A stretch of 64,000 nucleotides of DNA from Shinella zoogloeoides (GCF_022682305.1 NZ_CP093530.1:81387-145386); one strand, 5' to 3'; counted from the stretch's first letter, positions 17,869 through 27,318 are shown. The notes: a model not told the origin generated them from the letters alone. Numbers and translations are program-made.

Positions 17869-17906
17869 TATAACATCCGCGCATAAAGTGCCTATGGCTG
17901 AGACAT

Positions 17907-17926
17907 TATCGCACATAGTGGCGATA
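17907..17926. promoter_or_regulatory. Candidate LysR operator between lysR and metC
   Basis: A perfect dyad TATCGC-ACATAGTG-GCGATA lies between the divergent genes, 28 bases before the metC start. Its T...A-ended interrupted palindrome is the form LysR regulators bind. A second looser element (ATAAAGTGCCTAT) precedes it. Assignment rests on position and symmetry. Confidence 0.6.
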
Positions 17927-17954
17927 CGCTATATCTCGTTCAGGGAGTTTAGCC

Positions 17955-19181
17955 GTGAACCGAGAAACCAAACTGCTGCATGCCGGACCGATAAGCGATG
18001 AAGGGTTCAGGAGCCTTTCCGCGCCGGTCACGCGTGCCTCCACCATCGTCTTTCCGTCTTCCGACGCGTTCGAGCGCCGCTACGACCGGTTCTATGACGG
18101 TTATACCTATGGCCTGTACGGCACGCCGACGACCCGTACGCTTGAGGCACGGCTCGCCGAGTTGTACGACGCGGACCACTGCCTTTGCCTGCCGTCGGGC
18201 CAATCGGCGACCGCGCTCGCATTGACCTCCCTTTTGAAAGCAGGCGACCGCGTTCTCGTCACATCCGCCGCATATGGTTCGACACGCAGCTTCTGCCATG
18301 ACACGCTTTCACGGTTCGGTGTCGAAACGGTTCTCTACGAGCCAGCCGCCGGAGCAGGCGTCGCTCGCCTGATCGACGAGCGCACGCGGGTGATCGTGGT
18401 GGAATCGCCCGGTTCCAACACTATCGAGATACAGGACATACCGGCGATCGCAGGCGCCGCCCGTGCGGCCGGAGCCTGCGTGCTCGCCGACAACACATGG
18501 GCGTCTGCGCTAAACTGCAACCCGCTTGATCTCGGTGCGGATCTTGTCATGGAAGCCTTGTCAAAACATGTGGGTGGGCATGCGGATCTTCTGCTCGGTG
18601 CCCTGGTCACACGCGATGAAGGATTGTACCGGCGGCTGAAAGACACCGGCAGGACCATGGGTCTCGGCATCTCGGCCGATGACGCCAGCCTCGCGCTGCG
18701 CGGGCTTCAGACGATGCCGCTGCGGTTGGAGCGGGAGGGGATATCCGCCTTGACGCTCGCGCGCTGGCTCCAGTGCCGTTCAGAGATCGGCGATGTGCTG
18801 CATCCTGCCCTGCCGAACCACCCGGGCCATTCGATCTGGCGGCGTGATTTCCAGGGTGCCAGCGGCCTTTTCTCGGTGAGGCTGGCACCACCGTTCCAAG
18901 CCAATGTCTCCGCTTTCGTGGACTCGCTCAAGGTCTTCCGTATCGGTGCAAGCTGGGGAAGCACGCAAAGCATCGTCACGCCTCAACTGGATGTATCCGC
19001 GAACCAGGCATTGCCTGTTCCGGGCAGCAACAGGATCGTCCGTTTCTCGGTCGGTCTAGAGCCGGTCGAGGACCTGCAGGCGGATATCGAGGCGGCCCTG
19101 AATGCCTTGGTCGCGGATGTGGTGCACGAGCACTGGATTGATGAAGAGGGAACAATCACAACAAGAGGAAGAGAACGATGA
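17955..19181 (+). CDS. metC: Cystathionine beta-lyase / trans-sulfuration PLP enzyme
   Basis: A 408-residue Cys/Met-metabolism PLP enzyme. The PLP lysine is in EALSKHVGGHAD, and the family landmarks LPSGQSATALALTSLL and YGTPTTRTLEARLA are present. MetC-type enzymes cleave cystathionine, cystine or other C-S compounds to a thiol, pyruvate and ammonia; gamma-lyase or O-acylhomoserine sulfhydrylase activity cannot be ruled out. The next gene starts within its stop codon (ATGA), and the operon goes on to encode an amino-acid importer, so the enzyme probably acts on an imported sulfur amino acid. Confidence 0.85.
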   Translation: MNRETKLLHAGPISDEGFRSLSAPVTRASTIVFPSSDAFERRYDRFYDGYTYGLYGTPTTRTLEARLAELYDADHCLCLPSGQSATALALTSLLKAGDRVLVTSAAYGSTRSFCHDTLSRFGVETVLYEPAAGAGVARLIDERTRVIVVESPGSNTIEIQDIPAIAGAARAAGACVLADNTWASALNCNPLDLGADLVMEALSKHVGGHADLLLGALVTRDEGLYRRLKDTGRTMGLGISADDASLALRGLQTMPLRLEREGISALTLARWLQCRSEIGDVLHPALPNHPGHSIWRRDFQGASGLFSVRLAPPFQANVSAFVDSLKVFRIGASWGSTQSIVTPQLDVSANQALPVPGSNRIVRFSVGLEPVEDLQADIEAALNALVADVVHEHWIDEEGTITTRGRER

Positions 19182-20200
19182 AGTACGCAATTCTGCTGAC
19201 CAGCGCCATCGCTGCTGCTATACTTTCCGGCGAGCCGGTTCACGCCCAATCCATCGTCGACAAGGTCCGGGAACGGGGATATGTGAGCTGCGGCGCCAGC
19301 CAGGGGGTGCCCGGCCTGTCACGCCCCGACGAAAAGGGAGAGTGGACCGGTTTCGACGTCGACAGTTGCCGAGCCGTTGCCGCCGCGGTGTTCGCGGACA
19401 GCAAAAAGGCACGGTTCGTTCCACTGAACGCGGCCCAGCGCCTGCCTGCCCTTCAGACGGGCGAGATCGATGTCCTGTCGCGGACGACGACATGGACCTA
19501 CACACGCGACACCGCGGTCCGCTTCGTGGCGATCAACCTCGTCGACGGCGACGCCATCATGTTGAGCAAGGCGTTGAACGTCCAGAAAGCGGCTGACCTC
19601 GATGGGTTGACGATCTGCCTGCAGGGCGGTGGCAGCCTGGTCGAGAACGCGCTCGACACGATCGAGCAGGACAATGCCGTCAAGGTCCAACGCGTCTATT
19701 TCGATTCGACCATCCTGGCGCGGGATGCCTATTTCGGCGGACGTTGCGACGGCTATATGAGCGACGGCTTCGCCATTGCCGGCCAGCGTGCGTCTGTCGC
19801 TGGCAATCCGGAGGAGCATGCCATCTTCTATAGCGGCGCGACCACCGAGCCGCTCGCTCTAGCCATCCCCCGTGGTGACGACCGCTGGTTGGACATCGTG
19901 CGCTATGCGTTCAACGCCATGGTCTGGGCCGAAGATCGCGGCATCACCTCGCAGAATGTCGATGAAATCAAAACGACGAGCGGCGATGCAGAAACGCGCA
20001 AGGCGCTGGGGGCCGAACCCGGCATCGGCGAGCCGCTCGGTTTGGACGACGCTTGGATCTACAATGTCATCAAGCAGGTCGGAAACTACGGCGAAGTCTT
20101 TGACCGCAATCTTGGGGCACAGAGCGCGCTCAAGGCCGAGCGCCGTCTCAACGCCCTCCCGCGCGATGGCGGCATCCTATTCCCGATTGCGTTCAAGTAA
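19178..20200 (+). CDS. aapJ: General L-amino-acid ABC transporter binding protein, AapJ-like
   Basis: A 340-residue periplasmic binding protein with a cleavable signal (MKYAILLTSAIAAAILSGEPVHA). AapJ hallmarks such as VRERGYVSCGASQGVPGLS and LPALQTGEIDVLSRTTTWT are clear. It should deliver a broad range of L-amino acids to the AapQM permease. Its start overlaps the metC stop, so it is co-expressed with the lyase; a strong stem-loop follows its stop. Being with metC suggests specialisation for sulfur amino acids, but that is inference. Confidence 0.92.
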   Translation: MKYAILLTSAIAAAILSGEPVHAQSIVDKVRERGYVSCGASQGVPGLSRPDEKGEWTGFDVDSCRAVAAAVFADSKKARFVPLNAAQRLPALQTGEIDVLSRTTTWTYTRDTAVRFVAINLVDGDAIMLSKALNVQKAADLDGLTICLQGGGSLVENALDTIEQDNAVKVQRVYFDSTILARDAYFGGRCDGYMSDGFAIAGQRASVAGNPEEHAIFYSGATTEPLALAIPRGDDRWLDIVRYAFNAMVWAEDRGITSQNVDEIKTTSGDAETRKALGAEPGIGEPLGLDDAWIYNVIKQVGNYGEVFDRNLGAQSALKAERRLNALPRDGGILFPIAFK

Positions 20201-20211
20201 CCGAACCGGAC

Positions 20212-20240
20212 CATTGCCCGGTCGCAGCGGCCGGGCAATG
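20212..20240 (+). terminator. Intercistronic stem-loop after aapJ
   Basis: A perfect 10-bp stem, CATTGCCCGG and CCGGGCAATG around a 9-base loop, sits between aapJ and aapQ. There is no T-run, so it more likely protects or attenuates than terminates. Such structures commonly raise binding-protein mRNA relative to permease mRNA. Confidence 0.6.
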
Positions 20241-20261
20241 CATGCAGAGGAGATTCAGATC

Positions 20262-21404
20262 ATGCTGCAGGATGCCCGCTTTCGTGCGGCTGCCGTTCAG
20301 CTGATGTTGTTGGCTGGCGTTGCGACCTTCGGGATCGCCTTGGTCTCCGCCACGGCGCAAAACCTTCAGCTTCGGGGCATACCCGTCGGTTTTGGCTTTC
20401 TCTGGAAACCGGCGAATTTTCAGATCGCGGAGACGATCCTTCCCTATTCGTCCTCCGATCCGAACTGGTGGGCGGCGGTCGTCGGCCTCGCCAACAGCCT
20501 GTTCATTTCAGTCCTCGTGATCGTCATCGCCAGCGTCATTGGCCTCTTCATCGGCATCGGGCGCCTGAGCAACAACCCCCTGATGAGCGGCCTTTGCCGT
20601 GGTTGGGTTGAGATCGCCCGCAACACGCCGCTCGTCGTCCTACTCATTTTCACCTACGCGCTTTGGTGGGAGGTTTTGCCTCTCGCTTCGCAAGCGTGGA
20701 AGCTGGGCCCCGGCACGCATCTTTCGGTGCGGGGACTTTCCATGCCGGCGCTTCACTGGTCGGCATCGGGGGTAATGCCGCTGGCATTCGTTGGCGCCGG
20801 CCTCCTGGGCGTGTTCACGGCATCCCGCGCCGCCCACAGGCGGCAGTCTCGTACGGGCCGGCGCCCGCCTTATGTCTTATGGGCATGGATTGCCGTGGCA
20901 TCGGGCGTGGCCCTGCTTCTCATGCTCTATCGCAATGCGTTATCGATCGAGTTGCCCGAATTCCGCCGTGCAAACTTTGTCGGCGGCTGGTCGCTGACGC
21001 CCGAACTGACCTCCATCCTGATCGGCCTTACATTCTATACCGCGGGTTTCGTCGGGGAAATCGTTCGCGGGGGGATCGTCGCGGTACGCAGGGGACAGTG
21101 GGAAGCCGCCACTGCGTTGGGTTTAACTCGGGCGCAGACCTACCGGCTGGTCGTCTTGCCGCTTGCCCTGCGCAGCATCGTCCCTCCGATGAATAGCCAG
21201 TACATCAACGTCATCAAGAATTCGACCCTCGCGATCGTGGTCGGCTACCAGGATTTCATGACGGTCATGAGCACTATGATCAACAAGACCAGCCACGCGA
21301 TCGAAGGCGTCGCGATGATCCTCGGCGTCTTTCTCCTCGTCAACCTCGCCCTGTCCGCGCTGCTCAACGCGTACAACCGGCGCATCGCCATCGTGGAGCG
21401 TTGA
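20262..21404 (+). CDS. aapQ: Amino-acid ABC permease, AapQ-like
   Basis: A 380-residue inner-membrane permease of the polar amino-acid (HisM) family. ATG at 20262 follows AGAGGAGA; the frame is open much further upstream but overlaps aapJ. It has the long form typical of AapQ, with several N-terminal membrane segments before the permease domain. The EAA loop is seen in RRGQWEAATALGLTRAQTYRLV. Its stop nearly overlaps the aapM start. It forms the channel with AapM. Confidence 0.92.
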   Translation: MLQDARFRAAAVQLMLLAGVATFGIALVSATAQNLQLRGIPVGFGFLWKPANFQIAETILPYSSSDPNWWAAVVGLANSLFISVLVIVIASVIGLFIGIGRLSNNPLMSGLCRGWVEIARNTPLVVLLIFTYALWWEVLPLASQAWKLGPGTHLSVRGLSMPALHWSASGVMPLAFVGAGLLGVFTASRAAHRRQSRTGRRPPYVLWAWIAVASGVALLLMLYRNALSIELPEFRRANFVGGWSLTPELTSILIGLTFYTAGFVGEIVRGGIVAVRRGQWEAATALGLTRAQTYRLVVLPLALRSIVPPMNSQYINVIKNSTLAIVVGYQDFMTVMSTMINKTSHAIEGVAMILGVFLLVNLALSALLNAYNRRIAIVER

Positions 21405-21406
21405 AA

Positions 21407-22480
21407 ATGGTCGAAATCGCCTACAACGTACCGGCGCTTACCAGTCGCCCTCTCACGAGACGGTTGGCGCCGTTTTTCGGCACGCCGCTCAATGCTGTCT
21501 TGACGATAGCGCTGGTCGCGCTTTTGGTCCGTATCGGGTGGCCGCTTGCGGATTGGGCGATCTTCGAAGCAGCCGTGCTTCCCGCCGAGCCCCAGACCTG
21601 CCAGGCGGCGACAGGCGCCTGCTGGAGTTTTCTCCTCGCCAAGTATGGGCAGATCCTCTTCGGCATCTATCCGCCCTCGGAACGGTGGCGCGCCGCACTG
21701 GTGTGCGGATTAATCCTCGCGACACTGGTGGTTTCCGCAAGGCCGTCGTCATGGCGGCCTTGGCTCGCCCTGGCCTGGCCGGGCATGATGATCGTCGTGC
21801 TGTGGCTCATGAGCGGCGGTTTCGGTCTGCCCTACGTGCCCACAAGCGCCTGGGGCGGCCTGCCGGTGACGCTTATCCTCACCGTCTTCGCCATCGGCCT
21901 CGGATTTCCGGCGGCAGTGCTTCTGGCTCTCGGCCGCAGGTCGCATATGCCTGTTGTGCGAACATTGAGTATCCTGGTCATCGAGACGATCCGCGGTCTT
22001 CCGCTTCTGAGCCTTCTTTTCGTCGCCTCGATCCTGCTGCCGCTCTTTCTTCCGGATTGGCTCCTCCCGGACAAATTCGTCCGTGCGCTTCTTGCGCTCA
22101 CGGTTTTTGCGGCGGCTTACCTCGCGGAGGTGATACGGGGTGGGCTCCAGTCGATCTCTGCGGGCCAGGCGGAAGCGGCAGGAGCGCTGGGCCTCGGATA
22201 TTGGAACACCCAGCGACTGATCATCTTGCCGCAGGCGATCCGCATCGTCATCCCGGCGCTGACCAACACCATCATCGTGATGGTGAAGAACACCAGCCTG
22301 GTTCTGGTGGTGGGCCTCTTCGATCTCATCAGTTCCGGCAAGGCGGCACTGTCCGATCCGGACTGGCCAGCACCATCGACAGAGACCTTCCTGTTCATCG
22401 GTCTGATCTACTTCATTCTCGCCTTTTCCTTTGCTCGTTTTGCCGACTTCCTGGAACGCCGCGGTAAGGAGATGCTTTGA
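21407..22480 (+). CDS. aapM: Amino-acid ABC permease, AapM-like
   Basis: A 357-residue partner permease. The ATG at 21407 has GGAG eight bases upstream; a TTG at 21401 within the preceding stop is an alternative. The C-terminal half is a HisM-type domain with the EAA loop (ISAGQAEAAGALGLGYWNTQ). The internal region with many membrane segments is typical for AapM. The stop codon overlaps the ATG of the ATPase gene (TGATG). Confidence 0.92.
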   Translation: MVEIAYNVPALTSRPLTRRLAPFFGTPLNAVLTIALVALLVRIGWPLADWAIFEAAVLPAEPQTCQAATGACWSFLLAKYGQILFGIYPPSERWRAALVCGLILATLVVSARPSSWRPWLALAWPGMMIVVLWLMSGGFGLPYVPTSAWGGLPVTLILTVFAIGLGFPAAVLLALGRRSHMPVVRTLSILVIETIRGLPLLSLLFVASILLPLFLPDWLLPDKFVRALLALTVFAAAYLAEVIRGGLQSISAGQAEAAGALGLGYWNTQRLIILPQAIRIVIPALTNTIIVMVKNTSLVLVVGLFDLISSGKAALSDPDWPAPSTETFLFIGLIYFILAFSFARFADFLERRGKEML

Positions 22481-23271
22481 TGGCTGCCACTCCCATTGCA
22501 ACACTCGCGATAAGTATCGAGAATCTTGGGAAGTCCTATGGCGATTTCGAGGTCTTGAAGAGCGTCAACCTCTCTGTCGCGCAAGGCGAGAAGATTGTTA
22601 TCTGTGGACCCTCCGGCTCTGGCAAGTCGACGCTGATCCGCACGATCAATCGGCTCGAGGAGCATCAGCGCGGCAGGATCATCGTTGACGGGATCGAATT
22701 GACCGGTGACCTGAAGTGGATCGAGAAAGTCCGATCGGAAGTTGGAATGGTTTTTCAGCACTTCAATCTCTTCCCGCACTTGACCATACTGGAAAACTGC
22801 ACCCTCGCGCCAATCTGGGTTCGCAAAATGCCGCGCCAACACGCGCAGGAGATTGCGATGGAGTTCCTCCGAAAGGTCCGCATTCCGGAGCAGGCCGATA
22901 AGTATCCCGGGCAGCTCTCGGGCGGTCAGCAGCAGCGTGTGGCGATCGCGCGGGCGCTGTGCATGAAACCTCGCATTATGCTGTTCGACGAACCGACATC
23001 GGCGCTGGACCCGGAGATGATCAAGGAGGTGCTCGACACAATGATCGAACTCGCCAACGACGGTATGACCATGCTGTGCGTCACGCATGAGATGGGTTTT
23101 GCGCAGGCGGTTGCCGACCGCATCGTTTTCATGGATGGCGGAAAAGTGATCGAAGAAAACCGGCCGGCGGAGTTTTTCAAGTCGCCGCGAAACCCGCGCG
23201 CGCGCGCGTTTCTCAGCCAGATAGTCGGGCACTTAGGTCGATCGTTCACAGACGGTCCAACCGCGGATTGA
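22480..23271 (+). CDS. aapP: Amino-acid ABC transporter ATPase, AapP-like
   Basis: A 263-residue ABC ATPase with Walker A (CGPSGSGKSTLIR), Q-loop (FQHFNLFPHLT), signature (LSGGQQQRVAIARAL), Walker B (MLFDEPTSALDPE) and H-loop (VTHEMGF) all intact. AAGGAG precedes the start. It completes the lysR / metC-aapJQMP module and energises uptake. Confidence 0.94.
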   Translation: MAATPIATLAISIENLGKSYGDFEVLKSVNLSVAQGEKIVICGPSGSGKSTLIRTINRLEEHQRGRIIVDGIELTGDLKWIEKVRSEVGMVFQHFNLFPHLTILENCTLAPIWVRKMPRQHAQEIAMEFLRKVRIPEQADKYPGQLSGGQQQRVAIARALCMKPRIMLFDEPTSALDPEMIKEVLDTMIELANDGMTMLCVTHEMGFAQAVADRIVFMDGGKVIEENRPAEFFKSPRNPRARAFLSQIVGHLGRSFTDGPTAD

Positions 23272-23419
23272 ACACCGCCGGCGATGGAGGCGATGATGGG
23301 CGGCTGGGGAGCGGCAGTTCGCCGCGCGACATCTCGCTTTGCCGGTTACGATTGACCAAAGTGTTCCGAACAGGCAGGCGATATCCTGCAATCGTGCAAG
23401 ATTGTGAAGGAGAAACCAC

Positions 23420-23875
23420 ATGCTTAAACGACGAGACGTATTGCTGGGTGCAGCGATTGGCACCATAGCGTTGACGGCGCTGCCTGTCAGAGCGGCAACG
23501 AAAGACCATCAGGTGATGATGCTCAACAAAGGCAAGAAGGGCGCGATGGTCTTCGAGCCCGATTTCATTTTGGCCGCGCCTGGCGATACAGTGACCTTTG
23601 TGCCCGTCGACAAGGGCCACAATGCCGAGACCATCAAGGGATTGATCCCGGATGGAGCGAACGCGTTCAAAGGCAAAATCAACGAGCAGATCACGGTAAC
23701 CGTCGAGCAGGAAGGCATCTATGGTGTAAAATGCCTTCCGCACTATGGAATGGGGATGGTGGCGCTCATCGCGGTGGGGCAGCCGGTCAACCTGGAACAG
23801 GCCAGGACGGTGAAACATATAGGCAAGGCAAAGAAGGTGTTCGAGGAACTGCTGGCGCAGGTGCCGACGACGTGA
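23420..23875 (+). CDS. Pseudoazurin (type 1 blue copper protein)
   Basis: A 151-residue secreted cupredoxin. Signal peptide residues 1-25 (with an RR pair near the start), then the pseudoazurin fold. The four type 1 copper ligands are present: His67 (KGHNAE), Cys105, His108 and Met113 ([10 protein letters not shown]). It carries electrons in the periplasm, classically to copper nitrite reductase or to oxidases. No denitrification gene is in the window, so here it may serve another copper enzyme. AAGGAG precedes the start. No clear FNR box was seen. Confidence 0.93.
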   Translation: MLKRRDVLLGAAIGTIALTALPVRAATKDHQVMMLNKGKKGAMVFEPDFILAAPGDTVTFVPVDKGHNAETIKGLIPDGANAFKGKINEQITVTVEQEGIYGVKCLPHYGMGMVALIAVGQPVNLEQARTVKHIGKAKKVFEELLAQVPTT

Positions 23876-24115
23876 GTTCTTGAAGCAACGCCACACACGA
23901 GCCGGCTTCTTGTCATGCCATGACCGTTATGCATCTGTGCGCAACGGTACACGTCGTCCGGCTCGGCGACTTTGTGCGCAGGATAGGCAATCATCGCGGA
24001 TTGAGGCGAGAAGAGCGTGTAGCCGTGCGGCGTGGCGCTCCGCCGCCCCAATCATCCTATCAACCCGCTGTCATCGTTGATGACGGCGACCCGATATTCA
24101 GGACCGTGCAGCGAC

Positions 24116-24478
24116 ATGAACAAATTCAAAGCTTTATTCTTAACGTCGTTTGCAATGACAGTTCTGACAGCCGCCCCGGCAACGGCGCACTCCGTGCTCA
24201 AGAATTCGTCGCCAAGTGCCGATACAACCGTGGAAGCACCAAGGTCACTTGAGCTCACGTTCTCCGAAACCGTCAACCTGCGCTTCAGCAATATCGAACT
24301 CATCGGGCCTGATGGTGCGGCGGTGCGAGTGGGCAAGCCTATCAATTCGCAGGATGGTCATACGCTTCTTGCGCCCCTTCCGGAGCCGCTGCCTTCAGGC
24401 AGGTATGATGTCAAATGGGATGCTCTTTCCAAGGATGGTCATAAGATAAACGGCAATTTCAGCTTTCTCGTCAAATGA
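24116..24478 (+). CDS. copC: Periplasmic copper-binding protein CopC
   Basis: A 120-residue CopC/PcoC protein. The start at 24116 gives a signal peptide ending ATA, so that the mature protein begins with the copper-coordinating AHSVL segment (His25). The second copper histidine is in the C-terminal WDALSKDGHKINGNF. The long Met-rich loop of classical CopC is absent, as in short Cu(II)-only versions. It is directly followed by copD, the usual pair in copper uptake and resistance. Confidence 0.9.
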   Translation: MNKFKALFLTSFAMTVLTAAPATAHSVLKNSSPSADTTVEAPRSLELTFSETVNLRFSNIELIGPDGAAVRVGKPINSQDGHTLLAPLPEPLPSGRYDVKWDALSKDGHKINGNFSFLVK

Positions 24479-24488
24479 GGTGCCGTGA

Positions 24489-25331
24489 ATGGCGGACCCG
24501 GTAATTGTCCTCATCCTGTGCCGGGGCGCAATATTCGGAGCAGCCCTTATGATCTGGGGGGCGTCATTGTTTCGCTGGCGCCTCCAGCCTCATGCAGAGA
24601 GGATGCGTTTCGAGGGCTGGATGATTCTGTGCTTGGTTGTCGCGGTCATTATTCTCCTGCCGGCACAGGCGGCCCGGGTTTCTGACGGGTGGGGCGATAT
24701 TTTTGAACCGGGCCTTCTTCGGGATGTCATAGTTTTCACCACGCCCGGAAGGTCGTGGGCTCTCCAGGCGGCGGCGATCACGGTGGCTGCGTTTGCATTT
24801 GTCATGCAATGGACAAGGGCCACCGTGCTGTCGATAGTGATCGTGTTCATTGCCCAATCGATGACCGGACATGCCGCAGCATCCGAAGGCGTATTCGGGT
24901 ATGTGCGGCAGGCGAATGACGTGCTTCACCAGATCGCTGCGGGAGCTTGGTTGGGTGCGCTGCCGTATGTCTTGCGGCTTCTGCCGGACGTGGAAAAGCT
25001 TGACGCGAAGATGATTCTTATCCGTTATTCAGGCGAGGGCCATTTTTGGGTTTCGCTTCTGCTCGTGACCGGGTTGATTGCTACTCTTTGGATCTTCGAA
25101 GGAATACCGCTTGACTGGAGCATTCGCTATCAGCTGCTTTGGGCTTTGAAGGTGTTCGTGACAATGGCCATGGTCGGACTTGCGGTGTGCAATCGTTACT
25201 TCCTGGTGCCGCGTCTTCGGGACAGGCCCGACGCATTGTCGGCGCTCGCGAGAGCAACCAGACTCGAGATCGCGCTTGGGCTATTGGCCGTTGCGCTGGT
25301 TGCATGGTTTGGAACGCTCGAACCACTTTGA
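24489..25331 (+). CDS. copD: Copper resistance/uptake membrane protein CopD
   Basis: A 280-residue integral membrane protein with about eight hydrophobic helices. The C-terminal CopD domain is recognisable (NDVLHQIAAGAWLGALPYV, then FWVSLLLVTGLIATLW). Conserved intramembrane histidines are in the HAAA and VLHQ segments. With CopC it is thought to move copper across the inner membrane. Starts 10 bases after copC, so the two form an operon. Confidence 0.9.
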   Translation: MADPVIVLILCRGAIFGAALMIWGASLFRWRLQPHAERMRFEGWMILCLVVAVIILLPAQAARVSDGWGDIFEPGLLRDVIVFTTPGRSWALQAAAITVAAFAFVMQWTRATVLSIVIVFIAQSMTGHAAASEGVFGYVRQANDVLHQIAAGAWLGALPYVLRLLPDVEKLDAKMILIRYSGEGHFWVSLLLVTGLIATLWIFEGIPLDWSIRYQLLWALKVFVTMAMVGLAVCNRYFLVPRLRDRPDALSALARATRLEIALGLLAVALVAWFGTLEPL

Positions 25332-25429
25332 GCGGTGTCTTCGGCTCTCCGAGTGTCAGGCGCATGGACGCGCGAGACGGGAATCATTAATAATCTGGAC
25401 ACGTTGATCAGGAATGAATCGGAGTGGTG

Positions 25430-26032
25430 ATGAATTTCGGACGGTTGATCGCAGGTGCGAGCCTATCGGCTCTCTGGTCTTTTGTCGGCAACGGCGCATG
25501 GGCTCATCCGTCCGCGATGGTCACGGGAAATTTCACGTCTCAACCAATCGGTCATTTTGAGTTCTGCAAGCGAAACGCGTCAGAATGCACGTTACGTTCC
25601 AGGAAAACGGCGCCATTGCCAATGTCGAGCGAGTTCCTTGCGCAGTTGCAACAATTGAATGTTTCAGTGAACAAGGCAATCAAGCCCATAAGTGATTTTG
25701 ATCTATACGGAGTGGAAGAATACTGGACCTATCCAGTCGATGGAGGCGATTGCGAGGACTATGTGCTCGCAAAACGTCGTGTTTTGATCGAGGATGGTAT
25801 CCCGTCGTCAACGGTGCTCATTACGGTATTGCGTCGACCGAACGGTGAGGGGCACGCCGTTCTGACGGTGAGAACCGACATCGGAGACGTCATTCTTGAT
25901 AATCTGACAGATGCCGTCTTGAACTGGGACGAAACTGGCTACACTTACCTGAAGCGACAGGCGGTCGACCATACGGGGCGCTGGGTGTCCATTCGAGACG
26001 GCGACGCTCCGCTGGTCGGTTCCGTTCACTGA
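25430..26032 (+). CDS. Transglutaminase-like cysteine peptidase (BTLCP/DUF920)
   Basis: A 200-residue exported protein of the bacterial transglutaminase-like cysteine proteinase family. A signal peptide (to about GAWA) precedes the Cys-His-Asp core: Cys in DGGDCEDYVLAKR, His in GEGHAVLTVRTD and Asp in VILDN. Relatives such as LapG cleave surface proteins, but the adhesin partner and LapD are not seen nearby. ATG at 25430 has GGAG five bases upstream. GC content is lower than in the neighbours, hinting at separate ancestry. An IS630 element inserted about 130 bases downstream. Confidence 0.85.
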   Translation: MNFGRLIAGASLSALWSFVGNGAWAHPSAMVTGNFTSQPIGHFEFCKRNASECTLRSRKTAPLPMSSEFLAQLQQLNVSVNKAIKPISDFDLYGVEEYWTYPVDGGDCEDYVLAKRRVLIEDGIPSSTVLITVLRRPNGEGHAVLTVRTDIGDVILDNLTDAVLNWDETGYTYLKRQAVDHTGRWVSIRDGDAPLVGSVH

Positions 26033-26159
26033 AGTTCGGGGTCGAGGAGGTTTCGTCTGCAGAGCTTTTTTCGTCTCGACCAAACTGCGACACGAGCACG
26101 GCGACAATCGCAGCAGCCGCCGAATTGCTGGTCATCCAAACCATGCCGAGCGGAACTTA

Positions 26160-27318
26160 TACGCCGCCTCGCTGACTTCGACTCTTTAGCCTTCCCAAAG
26201 TGGGGTGAATCTGAATCTCTGGTGCAAACCGGAGGTCTGCGATGCGATCAGGGATTTCACTACGGACGGATTTTGATGGAGACGGTCTGCGGCGGCTGGC
26301 GCGGCAGACGAAGGATGCCGCTCAGGCGCGCCGACTGCTGGCGCTGGCGTCGATCTACGATGGAGGCTCGCGTTCCGATGCCGCCCGCCTCGGTAACGTC
26401 ACGCTGCAGATTGTCCGTGACTGGGTCATGCGGTTCAACGAACGCGGTCCCCAAGGTCTGATCAATGGCAAGGCTCCCGGCCCACAATCGCGGTTGAACG
26501 ATCAGCAGCGTGCGGCCCTGGCGCAGGCCATCGAGCGTGGGCCGACACCCTATCTCGACGGCGTCGTTCGCTGGCGTCTGTGCGATCTGGCGCAATGGCT
26601 GTGGGAGGAGTTTCGCGTTTCGGTGAGCGAGCAGACGCTCAGCCGCGAAGTCCGGGCCATGGGCTATCGCAAGCTCGCTGTTCGGCCCAAACATCACGCG
26701 CAAGACCCTCAAGCCATTGAGGGTTTTAAAAAAGCTTCCCTGCCGCAGTGGCAGAGATTGCCGCTGGAGCGGCCCGAGGAAAACGCATAGAGATTTGGTT
26801 TCAGGATGAGGCCCGTATCGGGCAAAAGAACAAGATCACCCGCCGATGGGCCAGGCGAGGAACACGGCCTTCAGCACCGCACGATCAGCGCACAAGGTCG
26901 GCCTACATCTTCGGCGCAATCTGCCCGAAGCTCGGCAAGGCGGCGGCGCTGGTCATGCCATGGTGCGACACCTACGCCATGACCCAGCATCTGGCCGAAA
27001 TCGCCCGACACGTCGATGCCGACGCGCACGCTATCCTCATCATGGATCAGGCAGGCTGGCACATGTCCAACAATCTCGTCGTGCCCGAAAACATCACCAT
27101 TCTGCCACTCCCGCCGAAATCGCCGGAGCTGAACCCGGTCGAAAACCTCTGGCATTTCATGCGCGACAACTGGTTATCAAACCGCGTCTTCAAATCATAC
27201 GACGACATCGTCGATCATTGCTGCGATGCCTGGCGGAAGCTCGAAAGCCAGCCCTGGCGCATCATGTCGATCGGGCGCAGAGAATGGGCCTATGGGTTTT
27301 GATCAGTGAGCGGCCGTA
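26160..27318 (+). mobile_element. IS630-family insertion sequence
   Basis: About 1.16 kb bounded by TA dinucleotides, the IS630 target. Imperfect inverted ends begin CGCCGCCTCGCTGAC at 26162 and, on the other strand, CGGCCGCTCACTGAT at 27316 (10 of 15 matches). It encodes a transposase in two overlapping frames. The ends were assigned by eye and may be off by a few bases. Confidence 0.75.
26242..27302 (+). CDS. IS630 transposase, two frames joined by -1 frameshift
   Basis: Frame 1 (26242-26790) gives the HTH domain (ALASIYDGGSRSDAARLGNV...); frame 2 (26748-27302) gives the DDE catalytic domain with FQDEAR, MDQAGWH and NPVENLWHF. The two overlap by 43 bases. At 26724-26733 there is TTTTAAAAAAG; slipping back one base on the A6 run joins GFKK to SFPAAVAEIAAGAARG, the continuous sequence expected for the family. 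So this is probably programmed frameshifting (or transcript slippage) and the element may be active. Mutation cannot be excluded. Confidence 0.85.

Noticed and set aside
21749..22504. 251-residue minus-strand open frame in aapM
   Set aside because: Arg/Gln/Asp-rich antisense product; aapM is unmistakable on the plus strand.
23300..23419. FNR/NnrR-type box upstream of pseudoazurin
   Set aside because: TTGACCAAAG is present but the second half-site (ATCAA) is absent.
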